Source of the DNA: Arthrobacter sp. PAMC25284
Lineage (GTDB): Bacteria > Actinomycetota > Actinomycetes > Actinomycetales > Micrococcaceae
Reading direction: 5' to 3'
Assembly (NCBI RefSeq): GCF_019443425.1
Contig: NZ_CP080382.1
Span: 3,534,001-3,598,000 of the forward strand
DNA: 64,000 bases
The notes beneath the pieces were generated by a model, which worked only from the letters and a program-made list of their open reading frames with translations, was not told the DNA's origin and made no database searches. Positions within the stretch are counted from its first letter, which is position 1, and the number at the start of each line of letters is the position of its first letter. The position numbers were made by a program, and so were the translations under genes. Shown here piece after piece: positions 8,504 through 17,160 of this stretch.

Positions 8504-9115
8504 ATGCACGAAACCGGCGGACCGGGTTGGCGGATCACGATGGACACGTCCGGGCCCATGCTGATTGCTCTCTATATTCGTGACGCCGCCGGCCTGAACA
8601 GTGCCGGGCATCCGGCGCTCTGCCATGTTGAACCCAAAATCCGGGCCTCCGACCATGCACACCTCATCGCCGAGGTGGGCGGTATCAGTGCGCTTAAGAC
8701 CGAATGGGAGGCCTGGTGGGAGCAGCTGCTGAAGGCCTATCCGGACATGTCGCCCGCGTTGGGCCCGCCGGGGTTTTCGGCGTTCAGTAATTCACCGGCG
8801 CTCAAGCGGGTACTGCAGGCCCACTTCGGGGCGGCCCTGACCTGGGCGCGCGAACGCCGGGGGGAGTACATGGCGCTTGAAGCGTCCCGGGATCCCTCCG
8901 GGGCCGCGCTGCTGTTGTCCGACATGGTGGAAGACCGCCTGCTCTACGCTGGCCGCGGGGCCCGCGATTTCACCCTGACCATTATTGAGCTGCCGCTCGT
9001 TGAGCCGCGCGCCTGGTACCTCGAACCGGACAAGATGATCATGAGCCGCGAGCTGCTTTCCCAGCCGGAACTTTTCCGCAGCTACGTGCAGCCCGTCGTC
9101 GATCTGCTCGTCTGA
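8504..9115 (+). CDS. Uncharacterised protein
   Basis: 203 residues. The ATG at 8504 is chosen over the TTG at 8501 because GGGAGG (8491-8496) is seven bases upstream. The protein is soluble with no signal peptide, and contains tryptophan-rich helices (TEWEAWWEQLLKAY) and a C-terminal part rich in hydrophobic residues (LTIIELPLVEPRAWYLEPDKMIMS). I do not recognise a family. It follows a TetR gene in the same direction and is convergent with the exported-protein gene 9176-10030. Confidence 0.7.
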   Translation: MHETGGPGWRITMDTSGPMLIALYIRDAAGLNSAGHPALCHVEPKIRASDHAHLIAEVGGISALKTEWEAWWEQLLKAYPDMSPALGPPGFSAFSNSPALKRVLQAHFGAALTWARERRGEYMALEASRDPSGAALLLSDMVEDRLLYAGRGARDFTLTIIELPLVEPRAWYLEPDKMIMSRELLSQPELFRSYVQPVVDLLV

Positions 9116-9175
9116 CCCCGAGCCTGACGGCGCCAGCCACGTGCGTCCGGACGGTCGCGGACGTTCCGGACGCGG

Positions 9176-10030
9176 TCAGCCGGCTGTAGCGTCCGAGACC
9201 GTGATTCTTACCTGGTCTGCGGGCCCCGGGGCCGGCTCCCAGCCGGTGCGGGCGTCGCGATTCCACCGGCGTCCGTCCACTTCCACACCGGTGATGGACA
9301 GTGCCTTTGCGTTGGCCACCGCCCACTGCGCCACCGCCCAGGCGAGGTTGCCTTGTGCGTCCACGAGCAGGGACCGGCCGTCCGCCGTCAACGGCAGGTC
9401 GCCGAGTGCCGCTGTCAGTTTGGTCCCTACCGCGCCGGGATCCCCTGCGGCGTCGGCTGTCCGGAGCGAGCAGTCCAGACCCGCGGCGGTCTCGCCGCTC
9501 AGCGCCGACGCGAATGCCCGGCCCGTTGCCTCGTGCCGGGCGTAGGCAGCAGGATACGCCGAACGCTGGACCTCTTGGGCGGCGACGGTGATTTCCAGGG
9601 ACTCGTAGCCGGGAACTTCGACCAGTGCGTCGAAGAAGGCGTTGCTCGCATAGTACGGGTCCATGACCTGGGCCGTGGAACCCCAGCCCTGCGACGGCCG
9701 CTGCTGGAACAGCCCCCGCGAGTCAGGGCCCGCTTGATCCCCGTAGCTGATATTCCGCAGTTTGGATTCCTGCAGCGCGGTCGCCAGCGCGATGCTCGCC
9801 GCCCGCGCGGGCAGTTCCCGCCGGACCGCGACGGCGGTGATCAGGGCGGCGTTGGCGGCCTGGTCGGTGGCCAGTTCGGCGCTCAAGCCGCCGGCGACGG
9901 CGGTGCAGCCTTCCGTGATCAGGGTTTCCGACCGCTGCAGGAACACCGCCGCCGTGCCGGCTCCTGCCGCTGCCAGGGCGGCCGTCAGCAACAGCACGAT
10001 GCGTCGGCGCCAGCTCCCTCTACGGGCCAC
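9176..10030 (-). CDS. Exported protein with lysozyme-like motif, function unknown
   Basis: 284 residues. A twin-arginine-like basic start (RRGSWRRR) precedes one hydrophobic segment (IVLLLTAALAAAGAGTAAVF), so it is exported or membrane-anchored. The middle has ALQESKLRNISYGDQAGPDS and SRGLFQQRPSQGWG, which recall the glutamate and Gly-Leu-Phe-Gln region of lytic transglycosylase/lysozyme-like folds. The C-terminal half is alanine-rich and predicted globular. Related actinobacterial proteins are often just called hypothetical or mis-named heavy-metal transporters. A wall-related role is only inference. It lies downstream of dapD on the same strand, 55 bases away. Confidence 0.65.
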   Translation of the reverse strand: MARRGSWRRRIVLLLTAALAAAGAGTAAVFLQRSETLITEGCTAVAGGLSAELATDQAANAALITAVAVRRELPARAASIALATALQESKLRNISYGDQAGPDSRGLFQQRPSQGWGSTAQVMDPYYASNAFFDALVEVPGYESLEITVAAQEVQRSAYPAAYARHEATGRAFASALSGETAAGLDCSLRTADAAGDPGAVGTKLTAALGDLPLTADGRSLLVDAQGNLAWAVAQWAVANAKALSITGVEVDGRRWNRDARTGWEPAPGPADQVRITVSDATAG

Positions 10031-10085
10031 GAGACTTCTTTCCCTCAGGCCCTCCCGGGCCGCTCACTTCCTTGACGTCTGGGCG

Positions 10086-11099
10086 TCAGTTGGCGTGCAG
10101 CGCCGCGTTCAATTCAACGGTCTGGCCCTGGCGGGGCAGGACCTCGACGGCACCGGTCGTGGAGTTGCGGCGGAAGAGCAGATTCGGGACCCCGGAGAGT
10201 TCCACGGCCTTGACGATCCGGGTGGTGTCCTCGCCATCGGCGTCCCTGGGTCCCACAACCCGGACCCGGGTCCCGGCGGTCACGTAGAGGCCCGCCTCCA
10301 CGACGGAATCATCGCCGACACTGATACCCACACCGGAGTTGGCGCCGAGGAGGACCCGCTCGCCCAGAGCAATTTTTTCCTTGCCGCCGCCGGAAAGGGT
10401 GCCCATGATTGAGGCGCCGCCGCCAACGTCGGTGCCGTCACCGGCAACAACGCCGGCGGAGATGCGGCCTTCCACCATGGAGGTGCCGAGGGTGCCCGCG
10501 TTGAAGTTCACAAAGCCCTCGTGCATCACGGTGGTTCCTTCGGCCAGGTGCGCGCCGAGGCGGACACGGTCGGCGTCGGCGATGCGGACACCGGACGGAA
10601 CCACGTAGTCGACCATCCGCGGGAATTTGTCGACGCCAAAGACCGTCACGGCGCCGCGCTTACGCAGGCGCGCCCGGGTCAGTTCGAAGTCCTCCACGGC
10701 AGCGGGGCCGAAGTTGGTCCAGACCACGTTGGGCAGTTTGCCGAAGATGCCGTCGAGGCTGATGCTGTTGGGCTTCACGAGGCGGTGCGAGAGCAAATGC
10801 AGGCGCAGGTAGGCATCCGCGGTGTCCGCCGGCGCCTCGTCGAGCTGGATCTGCACGAAGATCACCTGTTGTTCGGTGCCCCGGTCCTCGTCTGCGCCGG
10901 TGGCAGCGATGTCAAGCAGCGTCTGGTCGGCGTTGGCCACGTCCGCGAGGGTCGCGGCGGCGGTGCCGAGCGACGGCGCCGGGAACCAGACATCGAGGAC
11001 AGTGGCCTCACCGTTGCGGGTGGACACGGTGGCCACTCCGTAACCATAAGCGGAGCGGGCGTCGGCGGGCACAGCGGAAGCAGCAGCAGTTTCAGTCAT
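10086..11099 (-). CDS. dapD: 2,3,4,5-tetrahydropyridine-2,6-dicarboxylate N-succinyltransferase
   Basis: The actinobacterial type of DapD, 337 residues, transferring succinyl from succinyl-CoA to tetrahydrodipicolinate in lysine/diaminopimelate synthesis. The first ~160 residues form the unusual N-terminal domain of this subgroup; the rest is a left-handed beta-helix of hexapeptide repeats (VRLGAHLAEGTTVMHEGFVN, then GTSMVEGRISAGVVAGDGTD) with the glycine-rich SGGGKEKIALGE segment. It is divergent from dapE (136-bp spacer). TAGAAT sits exactly six bases before the ATG, so the transcript is probably leaderless. Confidence 0.95.
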   Translation of the reverse strand: MTETAAASAVPADARSAYGYGVATVSTRNGEATVLDVWFPAPSLGTAAATLADVANADQTLLDIAATGADEDRGTEQQVIFVQIQLDEAPADTADAYLRLHLLSHRLVKPNSISLDGIFGKLPNVVWTNFGPAAVEDFELTRARLRKRGAVTVFGVDKFPRMVDYVVPSGVRIADADRVRLGAHLAEGTTVMHEGFVNFNAGTLGTSMVEGRISAGVVAGDGTDVGGGASIMGTLSGGGKEKIALGERVLLGANSGVGISVGDDSVVEAGLYVTAGTRVRVVGPRDADGEDTTRIVKAVELSGVPNLLFRRNSTTGAVEVLPRQGQTVELNAALHAN

Positions 11100-11105
11100 G
11101 GCCCA

Positions 11106-11111
11106 ATTCTA
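11106..11111 (-). promoter_or_regulatory. -10 box of leaderless dapD promoter
   Basis: TAGAAT on the minus strand, then six bases, then the dapD ATG at 11099. No ribosome-binding site precedes the start. Confidence 0.6.
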
Positions 11112-11222
11112 GCGAGGGCGTCCGCGCGCGCTGTAACCGGGACGCTTACGTGACTGCTCGCGGGTGTGATGTCCCTGACGTTTACTGCCCGCGGCAGCGG
11201 GTCAATGGAGCCGGCCAGCCGA

Positions 11223-11228
11223 TACAGT
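11223..11228 (+). promoter_or_regulatory. -10 box of leaderless dapE promoter
   Basis: TACAGT, then six bases, then the dapE GTG at 11235. A weak GTCAAT lies 16 bases upstream of it in -35 position. This decides the GTG start over the earlier in-frame codon at 11166. Confidence 0.6.
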
Positions 11229-11234
11229 GGAACC

Positions 11235-12371
11235 GTGACTGCCCCGAACCCCGCCTCCCGTGTGCCCGCCCGCCTGGACCTCCGCAAGGATGTCGCCCTG
11301 CTCACCGCCGACCTGATCGACATCAACAGCGTCTCAGGCAACGAAAAGGAGTTGGCCGACGCCGTGGAGCTCGCGCTCCGCGCCATTCCGCAGCTGGAGC
11401 TGGTCCGCGACGGTGACTCGATGATCGCCCGCACCAGCCTGGGCCGTCCCGAACGGGTTATCCTGGCCGGGCACCTCGACACCGTGCCGCTGCCGGTAAC
11501 GGAAGGTTCGCTGGGCACGGTGCCCTCCTTCTGGCCCTCCGGCACACCTGGCGACGGCGTCCTCTATGGCCGCGGCGCCACGGATATGAAGGGCGGAGTC
11601 GCGGTGCAGCTGGCGCTCGCCGCGGGCTTGTTCGACGGCGGCGCGGAACCCGGCAAGGACGTTACGTTCGTCTTTTATGATCACGAGGAGGTTGAAGCGG
11701 TCAAGAGCGGCCTGGGCCGGCTGGTCCGCAATCACGGGGCGCTGCTCGGCGGCGACTTTGCGATCCTGCTTGAGCCCACCGACGGGACGGTCGAAGGCGG
11801 CTGCAACGGTACGATGCGGTTTCAGGCGACCACGCTCGGCGAAGCAGCACATTCGGCCCGGGCCTGGATGGGCAGCAACGCCATCCACGCGGCCGCCCCG
11901 ATCCTCGCCCGCCTGGCCGCCTACGAGCCGCGGACCATCAGCGTGGACGGACTCGACTACCGGGAAAGCCTTAATGCCGTGAAGATCAACGGCGGCACCG
12001 CGGGCAACGTCATTCCGGACCGGTGCGTCGTCGAAATCAACTACCGCTTCGCACCGGACAAGACCCCGGACGAGGCAGAGGCCCATGTCCGGGAGCTGCT
12101 GGCAGGCTTCGGCGTCGTCCGCACCGACGCCGCGGCCGGAGCGCGGCCGGGACTCAATCACCCCGCCGCCGCGTCTTTCGTGGCCGCTGTCGGAGCCGAA
12201 CCGAAACCCAAATATGGCTGGACGGACGTCGCCCGATTCAGCGAACTCGGGATCCCCGCTGTGAACTTCGGCCCCGGCGACGCGCTGCTGGCACACAAGG
12301 ATAACGAGCACGTCGAGGCCGACGCGATCCGCGAGTGCCTGCGGGCGCTGCGGAACTGGCTCACCGCCTGA
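11235..12371 (+). CDS. dapE: Succinyl-diaminopimelate desuccinylase
   Basis: Zn-dependent M20 peptidase-family enzyme of 378 residues that removes succinate from N-succinyl-LL-diaminopimelate. Metal and catalytic motifs are visible: AGHLDTVP (His/Asp), GRGATDMKGG (bridging Asp), DHEEVEAVKSGLG (Glu pair) and LLEPTDG. The dimerisation domain lies between about residues 185 and 290 (GEAAHSARAWMGSNAIHAAA). The C-terminal HKDNEHVE carries the last metal histidine. The GTG at 11235 is selected from the TACAGT box six bases upstream. It is divergent from dapD and ends at a strong bidirectional terminator. Confidence 0.95.
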   Translation: MTAPNPASRVPARLDLRKDVALLTADLIDINSVSGNEKELADAVELALRAIPQLELVRDGDSMIARTSLGRPERVILAGHLDTVPLPVTEGSLGTVPSFWPSGTPGDGVLYGRGATDMKGGVAVQLALAAGLFDGGAEPGKDVTFVFYDHEEVEAVKSGLGRLVRNHGALLGGDFAILLEPTDGTVEGGCNGTMRFQATTLGEAAHSARAWMGSNAIHAAAPILARLAAYEPRTISVDGLDYRESLNAVKINGGTAGNVIPDRCVVEINYRFAPDKTPDEAEAHVRELLAGFGVVRTDAAAGARPGLNHPAAASFVAAVGAEPKPKYGWTDVARFSELGIPAVNFGPGDALLAHKDNEHVEADAIRECLRALRNWLTA

Positions 12372-12386
12372 CGCGGCAGGAAACGC

Positions 12387-12422
12387 ATAAGGTCCGGAAC
12401 CCCGAGGGGTTCCGGACCTTAT
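12387..12422. terminator. Bidirectional terminator between dapE and gluD
   Basis: A perfect 17-bp inverted repeat, ATAAGGTCCGGAACCCC and its complement, with a 2-base centre. It separates the convergent dapE and glu operon. A/T pairs at the stem base can act as a U tract in either direction. Confidence 0.85.
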
Positions 12423-12442
12423 CTGTAGCTGTGCAGCGGGCT

Positions 12443-13315
12443 TTATTTGGCGCCCGGTTTGTCCTTGGTCAGCGGGTCGTTGGGAGCGTCAAGGTCAGGC
12501 TCAAGCTCGGCGTGGACCACGCCGCCGGCGGCCTTCTTCGAGCCCCGCCGTTCAATCCAGATCGCCAGCCGGGAGACGGCCAGGTTGATCAGGATGTAGA
12601 CGGCAGCGGCAACAAAGAAGATCGGGAAGAGAAACTGCGGGCCGAGGAAGTCTGCCATGACCTGCACGGCACGCAGGAGCTCGCCGTACGCCACGATGTA
12701 ACCCAGCGAGGTGTCCTTAAGCAGCACGACGAGCTGGGCCACAAGCGAGGGCAGCATCCGCCTGATGGCCTGCGGCAGCTCAACGAACAGCCGGGACTGG
12801 AAGCTGGTCAGGCCGATCGCCAGGCCGGCCTCGCGCTGGCCCTTGGGCAGCGACTGGACGCCGGCACGAATGATCTCCGCGAAGATCGCTGCGTTATACA
12901 GCACGAGTCCGGCGACGACGGCGACGTAGGAACTCGTCCCGAACACCAGCAGGACGAAGAACATCATCAGGACAACGGGCATGCCGCGCAGGAACTCGAG
13001 GACCACCCGGATGGGGATGCGGATGGCCGGGACCAGCGAAATCCGCAGCAGGCTGATGACGAGTCCGAGCGGGAAGGCAATGACGGCGGCGACGGCAGCC
13101 GCTGTCAGGGTGGCGCCGAGGCCGTCGCCGATGAGTTTCCAGACATTGGGGTTGCCGAAAATCTCCCAGCGCCGCGCTTCGAAGATACCTTGCGTGGCGA
13201 GGGTCACGATGGCCAGCGCCAGCAGGCCGGCGATGAGGAGCGCGCCGACTATGGACGCGATCAGTGAGAAGCGGCGGGCCTTGGGCCCGGGGACATCGTA
13301 GAGAACAGACGTCAT
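12443..13315 (-). CDS. gluD: Glutamate ABC transporter, permease GluD
   Basis: 290-residue inner-membrane permease of the HisM/PAAT family. It has about five membrane segments and the EAA loop (RAGVQSLPKGQREAGLAIGL) that contacts the ATPase. It has a charged C-terminal tail (ELEPDLDAPNDPLTKDKPGAK region). Its ATG overlaps the gluC stop by four bases (13312-13315), indicating translational coupling. It is the last gene of gluA-gluB-gluC-gluD. Substrate assignment follows the corynebacterial GluABCD gene order and is an inference. Confidence 0.88.
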   Translation of the reverse strand: MTSVLYDVPGPKARRFSLIASIVGALLIAGLLALAIVTLATQGIFEARRWEIFGNPNVWKLIGDGLGATLTAAAVAAVIAFPLGLVISLLRISLVPAIRIPIRVVLEFLRGMPVVLMMFFVLLVFGTSSYVAVVAGLVLYNAAIFAEIIRAGVQSLPKGQREAGLAIGLTSFQSRLFVELPQAIRRMLPSLVAQLVVLLKDTSLGYIVAYGELLRAVQVMADFLGPQFLFPIFFVAAAVYILINLAVSRLAIWIERRGSKKAAGGVVHAELEPDLDAPNDPLTKDKPGAK

Positions 13316-13962
13316 CGGGCGATCGCCACCTTTCGTTCAACCCGGGCGGCAAGGACGCCGAGCGGGACCGTGATGAGCAGATAGAAGATCGCGACGCCGG
13401 TCAGCACCCAGAGGACCTGGTCGCTGTTGGAGTTCGCCAGCTGCCGGCCATAGCCGAACAGTTCCAGGACGAAGAAGGCACCGGCAACCGAAGAATTCTT
13501 CACAAGCGCGATCAGGATATTGATCAGCGGCGGGATTACGGTCCGAAGCGCCTGGGGAAGCACGATGAAGGACAGCACCTGCCCGAAGCTCATACCGATG
13601 CTGCGGGCGGCTTCGGCCTGGCCGACGGGGACACTGTTGACGCCGGATCGGACGGCCTCTGCAATGAACGCCGAGGTGTAGGCGCTCAGGGCGATGATCG
13701 CGGCTACTTCGAACTGCTGGAACGTCACCCCCAGACGCGGCAGGACGATCGCCGCGAAGAAGAAGGCAATGGTGAGGGGGGTGTTTCGTACGATTTCGAC
13801 GTAGAACATGCTGAACCCGCGTAGCGCGGCGACCGGTGAGACCCGGGCCGCCGCCAGCAGGGTGCCGATGACCAGGGAGATAATGCCGGAGACCACGGCG
13901 AGAAACAGGGTTCGAAGAAATCCTTCCCAGTAAGCCGGGAGGTTTTCAAGGATGACGTCCAT
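13312..13962 (-). CDS. gluC: Glutamate ABC transporter, permease GluC
   Basis: 216-residue HisQ/PAAT-type permease with about five membrane helices, including FLRTLFLAVVSGIISLVIG near the N-terminus, and an EAA motif (EAVRSGVNSVPVGQAEAARSIG). It forms the heterodimeric pore with GluD, whose start overlaps its stop codon. The gene begins about 100 bases after gluB and belongs to the same minus-strand operon. Confidence 0.88.
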   Translation of the reverse strand: MDVILENLPAYWEGFLRTLFLAVVSGIISLVIGTLLAAARVSPVAALRGFSMFYVEIVRNTPLTIAFFFAAIVLPRLGVTFQQFEVAAIIALSAYTSAFIAEAVRSGVNSVPVGQAEAARSIGMSFGQVLSFIVLPQALRTVIPPLINILIALVKNSSVAGAFFVLELFGYGRQLANSNSDQVLWVLTGVAIFYLLITVPLGVLAARVERKVAIAR

Positions 13963-14060
13963 AGGGTCCTTCAGCTGCGTTGAGGGGGGTCGAGCGGAAG
14001 ACGAGAGCGGCGGCCGCCGGTGCTGCGTTGGACGCAGTCACCGGCAGCCGCTGCATCTGG

Positions 14061-14945
14061 CTAGTAGCGGTTGATCTCAGGCAGCTTCGGGGCAGTCTTA
14101 ATGACCGCGCCGGCCGTATCTGCCCAGGCCTTCTCGTACGCGCCGTCCTTGGCGAATTCCTCGAGCTGATCGTTGATCCAGGTCCGGAAGGCGTCGTCAC
14201 CCTTCTTCAGGCCGATACCGTAGGGCTCCTTGGTGAAGGTCTCGTCCGAGGCCAGCTTGAAGGCTTCCGGCTCCTTGTCGACGAACCCGGCGAGGATGAC
14301 GTTGTCGGTCGTGATCGCTTCAACCTGTTTGTTGCGCAGCGGTTCGAGGCAGGCGGCGTAGGTCGCGGCCGGCACGAGCTCGGCGTTGTACTTATCGACG
14401 ATGGTGCCGGCGGGGGTGGACCCGGTGACGGAGCAGACCTTCTTGCCCGTGACGTCCTCGGGCTTGGTGATGGTCGTGTTGTCCTTGTTCACCATCAGCG
14501 CCTGGCCGGCTTCGTAGTACGGTCCGGCGAAGTCGACTTCATTCTTGCGCTTGTCGTTGATGGTGTAGGTCGCGACGATGATGTCGACCTTGCCCTGCTT
14601 GATGAACTCCTCGCGGTTGGCCGAGACGGTCTCAACCCATTCGATCTTGTCTGCGGGGATGCCCAGCTTTCCGGCGATCAGCTTCGCAATTTCGACGTCG
14701 AACCCGACGGGCTTGCCGTCGAGGCCCTTCTGGCCGAAGAGGGGCTGGTCGAACTTGGTGCCGACGGTGATCTTGCCGGCTGATGAAAGCTTGGCCATGG
14801 TGGTATCGGCAGCGAAGCTCGGCTTCTCGGCTACGGGAGGATTGCCGCCCGTGGTCGTGCCGCCGCCGCAGGCGCTCAGGCTCAGGGCTACGGCTGCAGT
14901 TGCCGCAACCAGCAGGGATTTGCGCCGGGTCATAAATGCCTTCAT
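14061..14945 (-). CDS. gluB: Glutamate ABC transporter, substrate-binding lipoprotein GluB
   Basis: 294 residues with a lipoprotein signal: basic start (MKAFMTRRK), hydrophobic core and lipobox LSAC followed by glycines and threonines. The mature part is a SBP_bac_3 polar amino-acid binding domain (GKITVGTKFDQPLFG, FDVEIAKLIAGKLG, EFIKQGKVDIIVATYTINDK). It delivers substrate to GluCD at the outer face of the membrane. The start has GAAAGGAA upstream. A short stem-loop separates it from gluA and may raise gluB mRNA stability. Confidence 0.9.
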   Translation of the reverse strand: MKAFMTRRKSLLVAATAAVALSLSACGGGTTTGGNPPVAEKPSFAADTTMAKLSSAGKITVGTKFDQPLFGQKGLDGKPVGFDVEIAKLIAGKLGIPADKIEWVETVSANREEFIKQGKVDIIVATYTINDKRKNEVDFAGPYYEAGQALMVNKDNTTITKPEDVTGKKVCSVTGSTPAGTIVDKYNAELVPAATYAACLEPLRNKQVEAITTDNVILAGFVDKEPEAFKLASDETFTKEPYGIGLKKGDDAFRTWINDQLEEFAKDGAYEKAWADTAGAVIKTAPKLPEINRY

Positions 14946-14964
14946 GACATTCCTTTCATTGGAC

Positions 14965-14982
14965 GGCCGCCTCGCGGCGGCC
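14965..14982 (-). other. Intercistronic stem-loop between gluA and gluB
   Basis: GGCCGCC/GGCGGCC, 7 bp with a 4-base loop. Read on the coding (minus) strand the T-rich run precedes rather than follows the stem, so it is not a terminator for gluA. A role in mRNA processing or stabilisation is an inference. Confidence 0.45.
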
Positions 14983-15003
14983 GGGGTTAAAAAAACGGAA
15001 AGA

Positions 15004-15759
15004 CTAGTGGGTCAGCAGCTTGGACAGGAAGTCCTTGGCGCGGTCCGTCTTGGGGTTGGTGAAGAATTCCTCGGGAGTTTCGTCCTCGATGATTTCACCG
15101 TCGGCCATAAAGACAACGCGATCCGCGGCTTTGCGGGCGAAGCCCATTTCATGGGTGACCACAATCATGGTCATCCCTTCCTTGGCCAGTTGGATCATAA
15201 CGTCGAGGACTTCATTGATCATTTCCGGGTCGAGTGCCGAGGTGGGCTCGTCGAAAAGCATCACCTTGGGCTTCATGGCCAGGGCCCGGGCAATGGCGAC
15301 GCGCTGTTGCTGGCCGCCGGAGAGTTGGGCCGGAAGTTTCGGTGCCTGGTGCCCGACGCCGACGCGGTCCAGCAGCGTCATGGCTTCCTTGTCGGCCGTG
15401 GCGTTGGCTTCGCCCTTGACCTTGATGGGCCCGAGCGTGACGTTTTCCAGAATTGTTTTGTGCGCGAACAGGTTGAACGACTGGAACACCATACCGACGT
15501 CGGCCCGGAGTTTGGCTAAGTCTTTGCCTTCTGCAGGCAATTCCTTGCCGTCGATGGAAATGCTTCCGTCGTCGATCGTCTCCAGCCTGTTGATGGCGCG
15601 GCAAAGAGTGGATTTGCCGGACCCTGAAGGTCCGATCACAACAACGACTTCGCCCTTGCGGACGTGGAGATTGATGTCCTTGAGTACGTGAAGCTGGCCA
15701 TAGTGCTTATTCACGGCATTCAGGGAGACGAGCGCGTCGCCGGGCACTTTAGTAGTCAT
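15004..15759 (-). CDS. gluA: Glutamate ABC transporter, ATP-binding protein GluA
   Basis: 251-residue ATPase of the polar amino-acid importer group. Walker [11 protein letters not shown]-loop [10 protein letters not shown], signature [15 protein letters not shown], Walker [13 protein letters not shown] and the switch histidine (VVTHEMGF) are all intact. It is the first gene of the operon. TAGATT lies exactly six bases before its ATG, so the operon mRNA is probably leaderless at gluA. Confidence 0.93.
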   Translation of the reverse strand: MTTKVPGDALVSLNAVNKHYGQLHVLKDINLHVRKGEVVVVIGPSGSGKSTLCRAINRLETIDDGSISIDGKELPAEGKDLAKLRADVGMVFQSFNLFAHKTILENVTLGPIKVKGEANATADKEAMTLLDRVGVGHQAPKLPAQLSGGQQQRVAIARALAMKPKVMLFDEPTSALDPEMINEVLDVMIQLAKEGMTMIVVTHEMGFARKAADRVVFMADGEIIEDETPEEFFTNPKTDRAKDFLSKLLTH

Positions 15760-15765
15760 AATACG

Positions 15766-15771
15766 AATCTA
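15766..15771 (-). promoter_or_regulatory. -10 box of the leaderless gluA promoter
   Basis: TAGATT on the minus strand, six bases, then the gluA ATG at 15759. It is the expected promoter of the gluABCD operon. Confidence 0.6.
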
Positions 15772-15906
15772 GCGAACTTCAGGCCGATATGACCCCAATC
15801 ACGTCCGATTTAGAAGATCGTGATCCAAGAGATACCTGCAGGTCAGCGAGCACAAAACCGCGAGGGCGGAACGCCGCGCCGGACGGTCCGGGCCGGTGTT
15901 CCGCGC

Positions 15907-15912
15907 TAGCCT
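15907..15912 (+). promoter_or_regulatory. -10 box of leaderless promoter, LOG-family gene
   Basis: TAGCCT, six bases (ATGGGG), then ATG at 15919. It favours the second of two in-frame ATGs as start. Confidence 0.55.
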
Positions 15913-15918
15913 ATGGGG

Positions 15919-16765
15919 ATGAATAGCGACCCGCAGCCCACGCCAGGCCAAGATCCCGCCGGGAAACCCGCGCGGGAAACCCGCGAAACCCCCAATGGCA
16001 TCCGGCATAAAGGCCCGCTTGAGCTGCGGCGCAAACAGGCCAGTGTCACGATGTCGGACCAGACGCTCCTGGACACCAAGGGCCCGGGCCAGTTTGTCCA
16101 TACTGATCCGTGGCGGGTCCTGAGGATCCAAAGCGAGTTCGTGGAAGGGTTTGGTGCGCTCGCAGACCTTGGGGCCCGCTGTCAGCGTGTTCGGGTCCGC
16201 CCGAACGGTGCCAGGCAGTCCGAACTACGAACTCGGTGTGGAGGTTGGCCGGAAGCTGGCCGAAGCCGGACTCGCTGTCATCACAGGCGGCGGCCCGGGA
16301 TCGATGGAAGCCGCCAACAAGGGCGCCGTTCAAGGCAACGGTGTTTCTGTGGGACTTGGCATTGAGCTGCCGTTCGAACAGGGCATGAACCAGTGGGTGG
16401 ACCTCGGCATCAACTTCCGCTATTTCTTCGCCCGGAAAACGATGTTCGTCAAGTACGCGCAAGGCTTCATCGTGCTGCCAGGCGGCCTCGGAACCCTCGA
16501 TGAGCTTTTCGAAGCGATGGTCCTCGTCCAGACCCGCAAGGTGACATCGTTTCCGATCGTCCTGCTCGGCACGGCCTTCTGGGGTCCGATGGTGGAGTGG
16601 ATCCGTCACACCCTCGTGGCGGAGGGCATGGTGTCTCTGGAGGATCTTGACCTCATCCAGGTCGTTGACGATCCGTCACACGCAGTGGCCCTCGTCGTCG
16701 AGGGCGCCGCCCGCCACCACAATCCCAACGGTTCGGGCGTCGGCAACAACGGCACGCGGGCCTGA
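15919..16765 (+). CDS. LOG-family (TIGR00730) Rossmann-fold protein (frameshifted)
   Basis: Related to cytokinin-activating phosphoribohydrolases (LOG) and the broader lysine-decarboxylase-like nucleotide-binding family. The PGGxGT motif is present (VLPGGLGTLDELFEA), as is GGGPGSMEAANKGA. It has about 281 residues, longer than the ~190 of minimal LOG proteins because of an N-terminal extension (PLELRRKQASVTMSDQ). The frame breaks at G run 16171-16174. One G less gives ADLGPAVSVFGSART, as in homologues, so an error is likely. Position after dapE matches the mycobacterial order. The exact substrate is unknown. Confidence 0.85.
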
Positions 16766-16800
16766 TCCGTCCGGCTCCGTCGATCTGGCACGATGGTCTG

Positions 16801-17160
16801 GTGAGTCTCTTCCTGGTATTCCTCGCTATTGCCCTGCTTGGCGCGGCCGGCCTGCTTGGCGCAGGCCCGACGTCGAAAATTTTCCGTCGGCGGCGCACCG
16901 CCAAGCGGGGGCGCGGGGCCTTCACGGACGGTTTTGACGAGCCCGTGGCCTCTCTGCCGCCAGTCCTCCTGCCCGCCGCGGCAGCGCCGTCCGACATCGA
17001 CCGGCTCCGTTTCGCCGTCGGACTGCGCGGGTACCGGATGGACCAGGTCGACCAGGTTCTGGACGAGTTGCGCGACCAGATTGCCGCAAAGAACAGCGAA
17101 ATCGACCGGCTGCGGGAGGCCCTGGCAGAGCTCCACCCGCCCTCGGAGCAGCGTCAGTGA
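16801..17160 (+). CDS. DivIVA-domain membrane-anchored protein
   Basis: 119 residues from GTG. One N-terminal membrane helix (LFLVFLAIALLGAAGLLG), a basic linker (RRRRTAKRGRG), then a DivIVA-type segment (FAVGLRGYRMDQVDQVLDEL) and a short coiled coil. DivIVA-like proteins recruit cell-wall synthesis machinery to poles or septa in actinobacteria. This one resembles the small protein encoded between LOG and DUF3117 genes in mycobacteria. A CACGAT box lies six bases upstream, a weak leaderless promoter. The downstream gene overlaps the stop by four bases. Confidence 0.75.
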   Translation: MSLFLVFLAIALLGAAGLLGAGPTSKIFRRRRTAKRGRGAFTDGFDEPVASLPPVLLPAAAAPSDIDRLRFAVGLRGYRMDQVDQVLDELRDQIAAKNSEIDRLREALAELHPPSEQRQ

